Assembly (NCBI RefSeq): GCF_009363555.1
Contig: NZ_CP045372.1
Coordinates: 930,001 to 994,000 of the forward strand
From: Sulfitobacter sp. THAF37
GTDB lineage: Bacteria > Pseudomonadota > Alphaproteobacteria > Rhodobacterales > Rhodobacteraceae
Direction: 5' to 3'
Length of the DNA: 64,000 nt
The position numbers were made by a program, and so were the translations under genes. Positions 17,316 through 25,387 of the stretch are shown here, one piece after another. Each line of letters opens with the position of its first letter. Within the stretch, counting starts at the first letter, position 1. The notes under the pieces are model-generated. The model was not told where the DNA came from and made no database searches. It saw only the letters and a list, made by a program, of their open reading frames with translations.

Positions 17316-17718
17316 AGGTGTCTCCCTTTTTGCTTCGGAACCCGCCGAACCGCGGCGAGAGCCGTATCATCTGGGCAATCCAACGCCGAACCGGATATCC
17401 GCCGGTTGCATGAATATTGCCATCCTCCGGCGCATGCCCCGCAAAGGTGGTGGCACGACAGATCGGAATCTGTATTCACGTTAGGCACGTTTGAAATTTG
17501 GTTCAAGCAAGCATTGCATTCCAGAAAGACCTGAAGGCAAATAATTGTTTTGACATATTTTTTCTGCGGACTACGCAGTCCCGGCCAGAAACTCCGGTTG
17601 CCAAGCGGGCAGGTTGGCATGCCATTGGCGGCCTTTTCTCGGACAAAACCTTGCACCATGTGGCAATCCGTTGAAACTGACGTTACCCCGGAAAGAGGAC
17701 AGAGAGGACAAGCCGATT
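17316..17718. other. Divergent intergenic region, no gene seen
   Basis: About 400 bases separate the TAXI binding protein (leftward) from the glutamate-synthase-like gene (rightward). The only promoter-like element I noticed is TTGACA at 17550-17555 on the plus strand, but the -10 region after it is poor. Small open frames have no ribosome sites or family features. I see no terminator, tRNA or riboswitch. Confidence 0.5.
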
Positions 17719-19335
17719 ATGCCAGTTTTTTCCGAGTATCTGAGATTTACCACGTTCGCGGGTGTGGCTGTTCTTTCGCTGGTCTGTCTGGTCCTTGCGG
17801 CAACGTGGTCGACGTGGTTGCTGTTGCCTTTCCTCTTCTTTGCCGGACTGACCCTGCTGGGCGTCTACGACGTTCTGCAGACCCGGCACAGTATTCTGCG
17901 AAACTATCCGGTGCTGGGACACATGCGGTTTATTTTCGAAGGGATCCGACCGGAGATCCGGCAATACCTCATTGAATCGGACCAGGACGAAGAACCGTTC
18001 AGCCGCGATGACCGCTCTTTGGTCTATCAGCGCGCGAAAGGGCAGGAAGACGCCCGCCCGTTCGGTACCCGTCAGCGGGTCTACGACGCGGGATATTCCT
18101 GGGTGACCCATTCAATCCAGCCCAAGCACATCGAGGACTTCGATTTCCGCATCACCATCGGCGGCACCGAGTGCAAGCAGCATTATTCAGCTTCGATCTA
18201 CAATATCTCCGCGATGAGTTTCGGATCGCTTTCAGCCAATGCCATTCAGGCGCTGAATACCGGTGCAAAACTGGGCAATTTCGCGCATGACACTGGCGAA
18301 GGGTCGGTCAGCCGGTATCACAAGGCAGGCGGCGGAGACCTGATCTATCAATTGGCCTCTGGCTACTTCGGCAGCCGCGCAGCCGATGGATCGTTCGACC
18401 CGGAAAAATTCCGCGAGACCGCATCGCTCGACCAGGTCAAGATGATCGAGCTCAAGCTGAGCCAGGGGGCGAAACCAGGCCATGGCGGCATGCTGCCGTC
18501 TTCCAAGATCACCCCGGAGATCGCGGAAGCCCGGGGCGTGCCGATGGGAAAGGACTGCGTGTCGCCCGCCGCCCATTCGGCCTTTCACACACCGATCGAG
18601 ATGATGGAGTTCCTTCAGCAACTGCGCGAACTGTCAGGCGGCAAACCCGTCGGCTTCAAGCTGTGTATCGGCCACCGGCGGGAATTCATGTGCATGGTCA
18701 AGGCAATGCTTGAGACCAAGATCCTACCCGACTTCATCGTCGTTGACGGAGCAGAAGGCGGGACCGGGGCGGCACCTGTCGAGTTCTCAAACCACGTCGG
18801 AATGCCGATGACCGAAGGGTTGACGTTTGTTCATAACACCCTGCGCGGTGCCGGACTGCGCGACCAGATCAGGGTCGGCGCGGCAGGCAAGGTCGTCTCC
18901 GCTTTCGACATCGCGCGGGCGCTGGCACTGGGGGCGGACTGGTGCAATGCCGCGCGCGGCTTCATGTTCGCCATCGGCTGCATTCAGGCGCAGGCCTGCC
19001 ACACCAACCACTGCCCGGTCGGCGTTGCGACACAGGACAAAACCCGGATGCGGGCGCTGGACGTCACACACAAGAGCCAACGCGTCGCCCGGTTTCACCG
19101 AAACACGATGGAGGCGCTGGCCGAGATGACCGGAGCCGCCGGGCTTATGCATCCCAGCGAATTCCTGCCCCGGCATTTGATGCTGCGTCAGGGCGATCAG
19201 AGCATGGTCGAAGGCAGCCAGGTCTATGCATACCTTCCCGAGGGATATCTGCTGGACGATGACGCGCCGGATTATCACGGAGACAAGACCCGCTGGGCCC
19301 GTGCCCGCGCCGACGATTTCGCACCAGTCGACTAG
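17719..19335 (+). CDS. FMN-binding glutamate-synthase-family protein, membrane anchored
   Basis: The product (538 residues from the chosen ATG at 17719; GAGG about 11 bases upstream) starts with two hydrophobic segments and continues as the FMN/3Fe-4S domain of glutamate synthase. VVDGAEGGTGAAPVEF and GADWCNAARGF belong to the flavin site. Three cysteines in CIQAQACHTNHCPVG fit the 3Fe-4S cluster. There is no glutaminase domain, so it is not a complete glutamate synthase. These stand-alone proteins are widespread and their reaction is unclear. The TAG stop lies inside the CTAG border of the repeat element that follows. Confidence 0.88.
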   Translation: MPVFSEYLRFTTFAGVAVLSLVCLVLAATWSTWLLLPFLFFAGLTLLGVYDVLQTRHSILRNYPVLGHMRFIFEGIRPEIRQYLIESDQDEEPFSRDDRSLVYQRAKGQEDARPFGTRQRVYDAGYSWVTHSIQPKHIEDFDFRITIGGTECKQHYSASIYNISAMSFGSLSANAIQALNTGAKLGNFAHDTGEGSVSRYHKAGGGDLIYQLASGYFGSRAADGSFDPEKFRETASLDQVKMIELKLSQGAKPGHGGMLPSSKITPEIAEARGVPMGKDCVSPAAHSAFHTPIEMMEFLQQLRELSGGKPVGFKLCIGHRREFMCMVKAMLETKILPDFIVVDGAEGGTGAAPVEFSNHVGMPMTEGLTFVHNTLRGAGLRDQIRVGAAGKVVSAFDIARALALGADWCNAARGFMFAIGCIQAQACHTNHCPVGVATQDKTRMRALDVTHKSQRVARFHRNTMEALAEMTGAAGLMHPSEFLPRHLMLRQGDQSMVEGSQVYAYLPEGYLLDDDAPDYHGDKTRWARARADDFAPVD

Positions 19336-19644
19336 GCTCTGGACCCATTGATTCTATATGCTCAGCGGCGATTTCACGAAATTTCAATGGTTGGGGGCGC
19401 GCAGCCAATAGTGGTTCTATTTTCAAGCGACCCAAGACGTTGAAATGAAGTGAAATCACCGCCCGTCGCTCCGAAGGAGCGCCGAGGCATGCTGGCACGC
19501 CTTCGGCGTGATGGGTCTGACCGATTTTCCCGCAGCCTGCGTCATATCCACTTGAAATAGAACCACTATTACTGCGCAGATGATCCTTGTCAGCGAAAAA
19601 ATCTGTCAGACTGAGCGTATGAAATTAATGGGTCCAGAGCCTAG
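19332..19644. mobile_element. MITE-like non-coding element with CTAG borders and nested inverted repeats
   Basis: The 313-base element is bounded by CTAG on both sides (19332-19335 and 19641-19644). Its ends, 19332-19349 and 19627-19644, are a perfect 18-bp inverted repeat (arm GGCTCTGGACCCATT after the border). This extends to 34 bp with 30 matches (19332-19365 / 19611-19644). Inside are two more inverted pairs, 19370-19387 / 19440-19457 and 19407-19427 / 19551-19570, plus small hairpins around 19465-19510. No open frame looks real. CTAG duplication is typical of IS5-type insertion, so a miniature derivative is the best explanation. Confidence 0.65.
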
Positions 19645-19647
19645 CAG

Positions 19648-20025
19648 TCAGTGCGTCGCTGTCGCGCTGACAAAGCTGCGCGCCTCTGCCGCCTGACTCC
19701 CGCTGAAAGACCTGAAAGAGCCCCTTGGCATCACCGCGTCAAAGGCCCGGACCAGACCCGCTGCAGCTTCGCTTTCGGTAACAAGCGCAACACGACCGAA
19801 TTTCTCCATCTGCGCAAGCAATCGGCCTTCCAGCCCCACATCGGCGAAGAAGCCCCGGAGGGTCATCCCCGTCATCTGTCGCAGGTCGACCACGGCATTC
19901 GCGGCACCTTCGTCGGCCATGTACGGGTTCAGCGCCTCTTCCACCTTCTCGACGTCGGCGCTGGTGATCTTGTCCCGGACAACCAACTCCAGGGCCCGAG
20001 GGGCCAGTTCAGTCACTTCGATCAT
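19648..20025 (-). CDS. SpoIIAA-like STAS/SEC14-type protein
   Basis: The 125-residue product (MIEVTELAPRALELVVRDKI) resembles the small SpoIIAA-like family (STAS/SEC14 fold). It has alternating strands and helices and the motif AVVDLRQMTGMTLRG. I chose the ATG at 20025 because GGAGGT stands 6 bases upstream; the open frame to 20121 lacks a better site. The function of these stand-alone STAS-like proteins is not established. It is probably cytoplasmic. It may be co-transcribed with the aminotransferase gene upstream (113-base gap), and it ends 4 bases from the repeat element. Confidence 0.7.
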   Translation of the reverse strand: MIEVTELAPRALELVVRDKITSADVEKVEEALNPYMADEGAANAVVDLRQMTGMTLRGFFADVGLEGRLLAQMEKFGRVALVTESEAAAGLVRAFDAVMPRGSFRSFSGSQAAEARSFVSATATH

Positions 20026-20138
20026 TTCATCACCTCCGCCGAGGCAACGCAGGGACCGCACCCCCGGTTCATGGAAAAGGGCCGCCAGTTGCCTGGCAGC
20101 CCTTCGTTCAATAACAGACACGGCGAACGGTGAGCGTG

Positions 20139-21551
20139 TCAGGCCTCTTCAGCGACCGCCGCCTGCACCGCCGCTTCAAAGATCGACAGACCTTCTTCGA
20201 TGATGGCGTCAGAGGCCGTCAGCGGTACCATCACCCGGACAGCGTTGCCATGCATCCCGCAGCTCAGCAGCAGCAGGCCACGCTTCAGCGCGTGGGCGAT
20301 GACCCGTTTGGTAAAATCCGCGTCCGGCTTGGCCGTATCGAAATCGGTCACAAACTCGACCGCCACCATCGCGCCCAGCCCACGAATGTCCCAGAAACGA
20401 TAGGGCGCGGACCGCGCGCCGATCTCGGAGAAGCGCGCCTTCAGGGTTTCGCCCATCGCAGTGGAACGCGCCAGCAGGCCCTCATCCTCGATCGCTTCGA
20501 TAGCCGCCAGCGCCGCAGCACAGGCGACGGGGTTGCCGCCATAGGTGCCACCCAGGCCGCCGGGCTCCATCGCGTCCATCACGTCGGCGCGCCCGATCAC
20601 GCCAGCCAACGGATAACCGCCCGCCATGGATTTGGCGACGGTGATCAGGTCCGGCACCACACCGGAATGCTCGATGGCGAACCATGTGCCAGTCCGGCCA
20701 AAGCCTGCCTGCACCTCGTCCGCGATCAGCAGGATACCGTGTTGGTCGCAGATCTCGCGCAGTTGCTGCATCATTTCGACAGGGACCGGCGTATAGCCGC
20801 CTTCGCCCAGCACCGGCTCGATTATGATCGCCGCCACGCGCGACGGCTCCGCATCTGTCAGGAACAGGTTCTTCAGCCCGGTGATCGCATCCTCAACGGT
20901 GATCCCGTCACGGACAGAGGGGAACGGCGCGCGGAAGACATCCGCCGGGAAGGGGCCGACGCCCTTCTTGTAGGGGCTGACCTTGCCGGTCATGCCCAGC
21001 GTCAGCAGCGTGCGGCCGTGGTAGCCGCCTGTGAACGCGATGACACCGGGGCGACCGGTCGCCGCACGTGCGATCTTGACCGCGTTCTCGACGGCCTCCG
21101 CACCGGTCGTCACAAGAAGCGATTTCTTCGGAGCGTCACCGGGAGCCAGCGCGTTCAGCTTTTCGGCCAGCTCGATATACGGCCCATAAGGCACGACCTG
21201 AAAAGAGGTGTGCGTATAGTGGTCTTCCTGCACCTTGGCTGCTGCGACGACCTTGGGATGACGGTGGCCCGTGTTCAGCACGCCGATGCCGCCGACGAAG
21301 TCGATGTAGCGGTTGCCTTCCACATCCCAAAGCTCGGCGTTTTCGGCGTATTGCGCATAGACCGGGGCGGCGGACGCCACACCGCGGGCCACGGCGGCGT
21401 TGCGCCGTTCGATCAACTGGGCGTTGGTGACATCCGCGCCAGCGACGGCGGCGGAAACGATGTTCTTTACGACGGCCTGCGAAGATGCGGCGGCCTTGGC
21501 GGCCTTCTTCGGCGTGGCTTTGCCGCGGGTTTTCTTGACGGTATCGGACAT
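20139..21551 (-). CDS. gabT: 4-aminobutyrate-type aminotransferase (GabT/PuuE family)
   Basis: This 470-residue class III PLP aminotransferase has the cofactor lysine Lys307 (ITVAKSMAGGYP), the Asp278 region (LIADEVQAGFGRTG) and GAEAVENAVKIAR. The family moves the amino group of 4-aminobutyrate or a related omega-amine to 2-oxoglutarate. The ATG at 21551 follows an AAAGGA site. It starts with an unusual Lys/Ala-rich stretch (MSDTVKKTRGKATPKKAAK) of about 35 residues before the normal fold. It is divergent from a PuuR-like regulator gene, which supports a putrescine/4-aminobutyrate degradation role. Confidence 0.88.
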   Translation of the reverse strand: MSDTVKKTRGKATPKKAAKAAASSQAVVKNIVSAAVAGADVTNAQLIERRNAAVARGVASAAPVYAQYAENAELWDVEGNRYIDFVGGIGVLNTGHRHPKVVAAAKVQEDHYTHTSFQVVPYGPYIELAEKLNALAPGDAPKKSLLVTTGAEAVENAVKIARAATGRPGVIAFTGGYHGRTLLTLGMTGKVSPYKKGVGPFPADVFRAPFPSVRDGITVEDAITGLKNLFLTDAEPSRVAAIIIEPVLGEGGYTPVPVEMMQQLREICDQHGILLIADEVQAGFGRTGTWFAIEHSGVVPDLITVAKSMAGGYPLAGVIGRADVMDAMEPGGLGGTYGGNPVACAAALAAIEAIEDEGLLARSTAMGETLKARFSEIGARSAPYRFWDIRGLGAMVAVEFVTDFDTAKPDADFTKRVIAHALKRGLLLLSCGMHGNAVRVMVPLTASDAIIEEGLSIFEAAVQAAVAEEA

Positions 21552-21588
21552 TGAAAAGGCATCCTTTCGATTCCAACGCGTGGAGTCG

Positions 21589-21659
21589 CGTTTAATAATT
21601 GCTATCCTGCCGTTTAATATAATTGTCAATCCCGGAGTTACCGCTTAAGGATTGCCAAT
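21589..21659. promoter_or_regulatory. Candidate operators between gabT and the PuuR-like gene
   Basis: Two near-direct repeats, CGTTTAATAATTG at 21589 and CGTTTAATATAATTG at 21611, are 22 bases apart. Two small palindromes ATTGTCAAT (21622-21630) and ATTGCCAAT (21651-21659) also lie in this AT-rich divergent promoter region. They are the likely binding sites of the adjacent HTH-cupin regulator; this is inference from position. Confidence 0.4.
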
Positions 21660-21740
21660 GGTTGCTGAGCCGGTTCTTGCCGGCGGCAGGGTCCGTGCGC
21701 AGATCTGCAGGAAACGCGCTACAGTCAAAGGAACAGACCC

Positions 21741-22292
21741 TTGGATATCGGGCATAAACTGAGAGCCATCCGCAAACAGCGCGGGCTGTCGCAGAGGGAA
21801 CTGGCGGCGCGGGCAGGCCTGACCAACGGCACGATCTCATTGATCGAGATGAATAGGACCAGCCCTTCGGTCGCGTCGCTGAAAAGCCTGCTGGACGCGA
21901 TCCCGATCAGCATGGCCGAGTTCTTTTCCACGCTCGAAGACAGCGATCAGCCCAAGTTCTTCTACAGGTCTGACGAATTCACCGAAGTCTCTCCCAGCGC
22001 ACCCGACCAGGTCTCGCTGCGGCAACTGGGCAGCATCGAGAACCACGCCCTGCAGGTTCTGCACGAAACCTACCCTCCCGGCGCGGACACAGGACCTGAG
22101 TATCTGTCCCATCAGGGAGAGGAAGCCGGAATTGTTGTGAAGGGGTCCATAGAGGTTACGGTGGACGGAACGTCATTGATGCTGCAAGTCGGCGATGGCT
22201 ATATCTTTGACAGCAGCCTGCCGCACCGGTTCAAGAATGTGGGGGACGACGTCTGCGAGATCGTCAGCGCCTGCACACCCCCGAGTTTTTGA
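21741..22292 (+). CDS. XRE-family regulator with C-terminal cupin (PuuR-like)
   Basis: The 183-residue protein has an N-terminal helix-turn-helix (about 6-60; LSQRELAARAGLTNGTIS) and a C-terminal cupin domain (about 110-178; HQGEEAGIVVKGSIEVTVDG and SSLPHRFKN). This is the layout of PuuR, the putrescine-responsive repressor. The start appears to be TTG at 21741, preceded by AAAGGA; no ATG gives the complete helix-turn-helix. It is divergent from the aminotransferase gene, which it probably controls, and ends at a strong hairpin terminator. The effector is inferred, not read. Confidence 0.82.
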   Translation: MDIGHKLRAIRKQRGLSQRELAARAGLTNGTISLIEMNRTSPSVASLKSLLDAIPISMAEFFSTLEDSDQPKFFYRSDEFTEVSPSAPDQVSLRQLGSIENHALQVLHETYPPGADTGPEYLSHQGEEAGIVVKGSIEVTVDGTSLMLQVGDGYIFDSSLPHRFKNVGDDVCEIVSACTPPSF

Positions 22293-22301
22293 AGTGGATG
22301 C

Positions 22302-22340
22302 AAAGAACGGCGCGGTATGCCGCCGCGCCGTTCTTTGTCT
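22302..22340 (+). terminator. Rho-independent terminator after the PuuR-like gene
   Basis: A perfect 14-bp stem (AAAGAACGGCGCGG at 22302-22315 and its complement at 22323-22336) with a 7-base loop begins 10 bases after the stop codon. It runs into T-rich sequence. Confidence 0.85.
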
Positions 22341-22365
22341 TTGATTGGTGGTCTGTCGACCGAGC

Positions 22366-22503
22366 CTATCTATTTGCGGTCCCGTTGCGATCTTGCTTCT
22401 CCTCGAAACTTCGGCTCTTGCTGCCGCCCGAGGTCATCGCAACGATAACAATCGCTGCCAGGGTAAGTACGGCCAAGCCACCAAGGAACAGATCGGCATT
22501 CAT
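22366..22503 (-). CDS. Small single-helix membrane protein (45 residues)
   Basis: An ATG at 22503 preceded by GGAAGGA at ideal spacing opens a 45-codon frame. It encodes MNADLFLGGLAVLTLAAIV and a few more hydrophobic residues, then a polar, Lys/Arg/Glu-rich tail. This gives one membrane helix at residues 5-23 with the tail probably in the cytoplasm. I do not recognise the family. Upstream on the same strand is a near-consensus EcfG promoter (22538-22563), so it may be a small stress-induced membrane peptide. It is short and rests on the ribosome site and composition only. Confidence 0.6.
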   Translation of the reverse strand: MNADLFLGGLAVLTLAAIVIVAMTSGGSKSRSFEEKQDRNGTANR

Positions 22504-22537
22504 ATCATGTCCTTCCAGTAGCTGTGTTCATGGATCA

Positions 22538-22563
22538 AACTGCGCTGCAGCATGAATGGTTCC
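22538..22563 (-). promoter_or_regulatory. Near-consensus EcfG-type promoter for the small membrane protein
   Basis: On the minus strand GGAAC (22563-22559) is followed after 17 bases by AGTT (22541-22538). One base of the -10 differs from CGTT. It would start transcription near 22530, some 25 bases before the small gene. Confidence 0.45.
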
Positions 22564-22612
22564 CGACCCCGGCATGATGTTGCCATCGTGCCACATAGAC
22601 GCCAGGCGCCGC

Positions 22613-22883
22613 CTAGGTCGTGTTGCCATTCATTGTCGATCAAACGCGCGAGACGGATTTTGCCGCTGGCGCCCTGATGTGAGCGCAGCAATGTGATCAT
22701 TGGAAGCGAACATCCGGGATGGCAGAGGCAAAATCCGCCGCGCCCCGAAGGGGTTTCGCCAAAATTGCCCATTTCTGCGTTAAGAGAGCTTGAAATAGCT
22801 GGCTATTCCTTCGCTCTCTTGCCTGGAACTGCGCAATTTTGGACTGAAACGGGTGGCCGAAAATGAATGTCAACACGACCTAG
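22613..22883. mobile_element. Second MITE-like non-coding element with CTAG borders
   Basis: The 271-base element is bounded by CTAG at 22613-22616 and 22880-22883. Its outer 22-base ends (22613-22634 and 22862-22883) are inverted copies with 21 of 22 matches; the arm reads GGTCGTGTTGNCATTCATT. Inside are further perfect inverted pairs: GGATTTTGCC (22655-22664 / 22727-22736) and CCAAAATTGC (22759-22768 / 22833-22842). The second pair encloses an AGAGAGC hairpin. Its ends differ from the 19332 element, so it is a different family with the same design. The right border contains the stop codon of the sensor kinase gene. Confidence 0.65.
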
Positions 22884-24598
22884 TAGTCATACACCTGCTT
22901 TGCGGCTTTCGGAACGTGGAAGGTCACTTTCAGCGCGTAGTTGGTTTCGTCGCTCTCTATCTCCACGTGCCCGTTCAATTGCCGGGCGAATGCTTCGATC
23001 AATCTCGACCCGAGGCCAGTGCCCGGTTCGGCAGCCCCCTCACCGATCGTATTGCTGACGGTAAGCTGGGCCAGTTCGGTATCGGTCTGACGCAATGTCG
23101 CGGAAAGATGCGCATTTGGTGAGGATTGTGGCAGATATTTCAGTGCATTGGTGATCGCTTCGGAAGTCAGCAACGTCAGCGGCGCGGCATCGTCCGCGTC
23201 GATGCTGATCCGTTCGAAGTCCAGGGTGATCTCTACATGCGATTTCGGGCCCAAGCCAACCTTGAGCAGCTGACCCACCACTTCGTTCAGCAATGTCTTG
23301 GCGTCCACTCGGACCAGGTTGTCATCTTGGTAGAGGTTCTTGTGTACTGTCGCGAGGCTAAGAATACGTTCCTGAAGACGCCGGAGCACAAACCGCGCAT
23401 CAGCAGTCTTTGCCTGCCGGATCTGCATGTTCATGATCGACGAAATCAGCTGAAGGTTGTTTTTGACCCGATGATGCACTTCCTTCAGGAGGATGTTCTT
23501 TTCGCGCAGGCTATCTTCCAGCGTCGCCTCGTCACGCAGGATGGATTCCGCCATCGCGACAAAGGCCGTCTCCATTTCCGCCAGTTCGGTCGGGATCGAC
23601 GGCGCCAGCGTATCCCGGGGCAAGGTCCGGCTAAGCGCGAACCGCCGCATCTGCCGACCCAGCTTGCGTATGTGACTGATGGCAAGCCGGTTCAGCGCCC
23701 AGAAGGCCACGATCAGGCTGGCGGCCCACATTGCAACCGGCAACAGGGTGCTCAACCTTGTCATCAGGTTCATCTGCAAAAACGGTGTATCCTCCGGCCA
23801 GACGCTCATCGCGTATACGGTATCCGGGACGATGGGCAGCACCGCATAGGCGCGGTTGACCCCATCGCTATTCTCCGCGAAGAACACCTTTGACTCAGTG
23901 CCCGCAAAGACCGACAGGGCAATGTTCTGCGGCATCTCAACACCTGAGACATCCATCCCGCGCTCGGATGTCAGAACGTCACCTTCGGCATTGAAAGTGA
24001 CCATCGCGAGTGGGGTCAGGGAAAGGCGCGGCTCCTCCTCGGCCTGGATCAGAGATTCAGAAATTGAAATCGCCAGAAAGCCGACGAGTTCTTCACCGTT
24101 TTCCACTGGGACATGGACCACGGTGACTGCCTTGCCCGACACGGCGCCCACGTCGATGCTTGATGCGCCCCTCGTGCCATTTTCCTTGGCCGCTCTGAAC
24201 CAAGCGCGGTCGGACAAATCTCCCACATCCCCCGACGAAGAACATTCCATCCTGCCGTCCATCCAGACGAAACCGATGACCTCGTAATTGCGGGTTTCAT
24301 TGCGGTACTGGCGCAGCACCTCGCTGCATTCTGCCGGGTCATCGACGAAAAGCCGGACCATGGCGCTGAGGGCGTCTGCTGCACCAAAGGCTTCCTGAAG
24401 CACCCGCCGCTCTGCGGAGGATGCCTGTTCGGTCACGGCAAGCAGGGAAAGCTCGGCGCTGGTCTGGTTCTGCTTTGAAATTTCCCAGGTCTGGACAATA
24501 GCAATCAGCCCGATTGGCATCAGGGCAAGCGACAGGAAGAACAGGACCCTGACCGCCAATCCCTTGAGCAATCCACCGGAGACGAACCCGGACGTCAT
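22880..24598 (-). CDS. PhyK-like sensor histidine kinase of the general stress response
   Basis: The 572-residue protein has membrane helices at about 16-36 and 286-305 around a periplasmic sensor region of some 250 residues. A short linker leads to a HisKA_2-type dimerisation box (EVHHRVKNNLQLISS, His375/His376) and an ATP-binding domain (LTSEAITNALKYLP, GTGLGSRLIEAFARQL). HisKA_2/HWE kinases next to ecfG commonly phosphorylate PhyR. It follows ecfG by 2 bases, so the two are co-transcribed. The stop codon TAG is inside the CTAG border of the neighbouring repeat element. Confidence 0.85.
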   Translation of the reverse strand: MTSGFVSGGLLKGLAVRVLFFLSLALMPIGLIAIVQTWEISKQNQTSAELSLLAVTEQASSAERRVLQEAFGAADALSAMVRLFVDDPAECSEVLRQYRNETRNYEVIGFVWMDGRMECSSSGDVGDLSDRAWFRAAKENGTRGASSIDVGAVSGKAVTVVHVPVENGEELVGFLAISISESLIQAEEEPRLSLTPLAMVTFNAEGDVLTSERGMDVSGVEMPQNIALSVFAGTESKVFFAENSDGVNRAYAVLPIVPDTVYAMSVWPEDTPFLQMNLMTRLSTLLPVAMWAASLIVAFWALNRLAISHIRKLGRQMRRFALSRTLPRDTLAPSIPTELAEMETAFVAMAESILRDEATLEDSLREKNILLKEVHHRVKNNLQLISSIMNMQIRQAKTADARFVLRRLQERILSLATVHKNLYQDDNLVRVDAKTLLNEVVGQLLKVGLGPKSHVEITLDFERISIDADDAAPLTLLTSEAITNALKYLPQSSPNAHLSATLRQTDTELAQLTVSNTIGEGAAEPGTGLGSRLIEAFARQLNGHVEIESDETNYALKVTFHVPKAAKQVYDY

Positions 24599-24600
24599 CT

Positions 24601-25158
24601 CTAGAAACTTGCAACCTTGGAGGAAGAAATCACCGACATGGTCGCATCGTCGGTCATCTCAAGTGACTCGTTTTCTCCATGTTCCATCAGCTCGGCCAGC
24701 TGCGCCCGCGCGCGGTTCACACGGCTTTTGATGGTACCGACGGCAACACCACACATGTCCGCCGCTTCCTCGTAGGAAAATCCCGAAGCGCCGATCAGCA
24801 GCAGGGCCTCACGCTGTTCAACCTTCAATTTGCCCAGTGCCTTGCGAAAATCGTTCATCTGCATGTGCCCATCGTGGGCTGGTTTTTCCGCCAGGCCTTC
24901 TGTGAACACGCCATCCACGTCGGCAACCTCGCGCTTGGATTTGCGGCGGGAGGAATAATAGGTATTGCGAAGAATGGTGAAGAGCCAAGCGCGCATATTC
25001 GTGCCGGGTTCAAATTTTTCGATGTTCGTCCACGCCTTTACCAAGGTGTCTTGGACCATATCGTCCGCCAAAGAGCCGTTTCGCGTCAGACTGATTGCAA
25101 AAGCACGCATGGCAGGCAGGTGCTGCACCAACTCATCGCGAGGGGACGTTTCACTCAT
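24601..25158 (-). CDS. ecfG: EcfG-type ECF sigma factor
   Basis: The 185-residue product has sigma region 2 (ADDMVQDTLVKAWTNIEKF and NMRAWLFTILRNTYYS) and region 4 (LLLIGASGFSYEEAADMCGV, VGTIKSRVNRARAQL). With nepR overlapping upstream and phyR divergent, this is the general stress sigma factor. Released from NepR, it directs RNA polymerase to GGAAC-N16/17-CGTT promoters, several of which are present in this window. The start at 25158 overlaps the end of nepR by 8 bases, implying coupled synthesis of sigma factor and anti-sigma factor. Confidence 0.93.
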   Translation of the reverse strand: MSETSPRDELVQHLPAMRAFAISLTRNGSLADDMVQDTLVKAWTNIEKFEPGTNMRAWLFTILRNTYYSSRRKSKREVADVDGVFTEGLAEKPAHDGHMQMNDFRKALGKLKVEQREALLLIGASGFSYEEAADMCGVAVGTIKSRVNRARAQLAELMEHGENESLEMTDDATMSVISSSKVASF

Positions 25159-25315
25159 TTTCAGAACCGCGCTGCGACTCTTGCTGCTTTAGCTTGCTTA
25201 GCAAGTCCTTGAACCGATCCGGGATTCCCTCTTCAAGCGTCTCGTTGAAAACCCGTTTCAGGTTTTCGTCGATCACGCTCTCGCGATCCTCTTTCTTGTC
25301 AGAATTCACAAACAT
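25151..25315 (-). CDS. nepR: NepR anti-sigma factor
   Basis: A 54-residue gene starts at the ATG at 25315 (MFVNSDKKEDRESVIDENLK). It contains the NepR core FNETLEEGIPDRFKDLLSKL, the two-helix segment that clamps EcfG and is captured by phosphorylated PhyR. It lies exactly where nepR is expected, first in the nepR-ecfG-kinase unit and divergent from phyR. The last 8 bases overlap the sigma factor start. Length and motif agree with the family. It is below common size cut-offs and easily missed. Confidence 0.92.
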   Translation of the reverse strand: MFVNSDKKEDRESVIDENLKRVFNETLEEGIPDRFKDLLSKLKQQESQRGSENE

Positions 25316-25361
25316 ACCTCTGGTTCTTCGGCCTTTGCAGTCTATATTTTATACCCACACT

Positions 25362-25387
25362 GGAACCTAACCTGTCCAAGCTGCGTT
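25362..25387 (+). promoter_or_regulatory. EcfG-type promoter for phyR
   Basis: GGAAC (25362-25366), 17 bases, then CGTT (25384-25387): a perfect consensus match. Predicted start near 25395, about 28 bases before phyR. It implies positive feedback, with EcfG raising its own anti-anti-sigma factor. Confidence 0.8.

Noticed and set aside
19145..19498. 117-codon minus-strand frame over the end of the glutamate-synthase-like gene
   Set aside because: Partly antisense to the gene and partly in repeat structure; no family features.
20130..21554. 474-codon open frame opposite the aminotransferase gene
   Set aside because: Antisense shadow of a clear class III aminotransferase.
22500..22772. 90-codon minus-strand frame across the 22613 element border
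   Set aside because: It runs from element interior into the leader of the small membrane gene, with no ribosome site, and overlaps inverted repeats.
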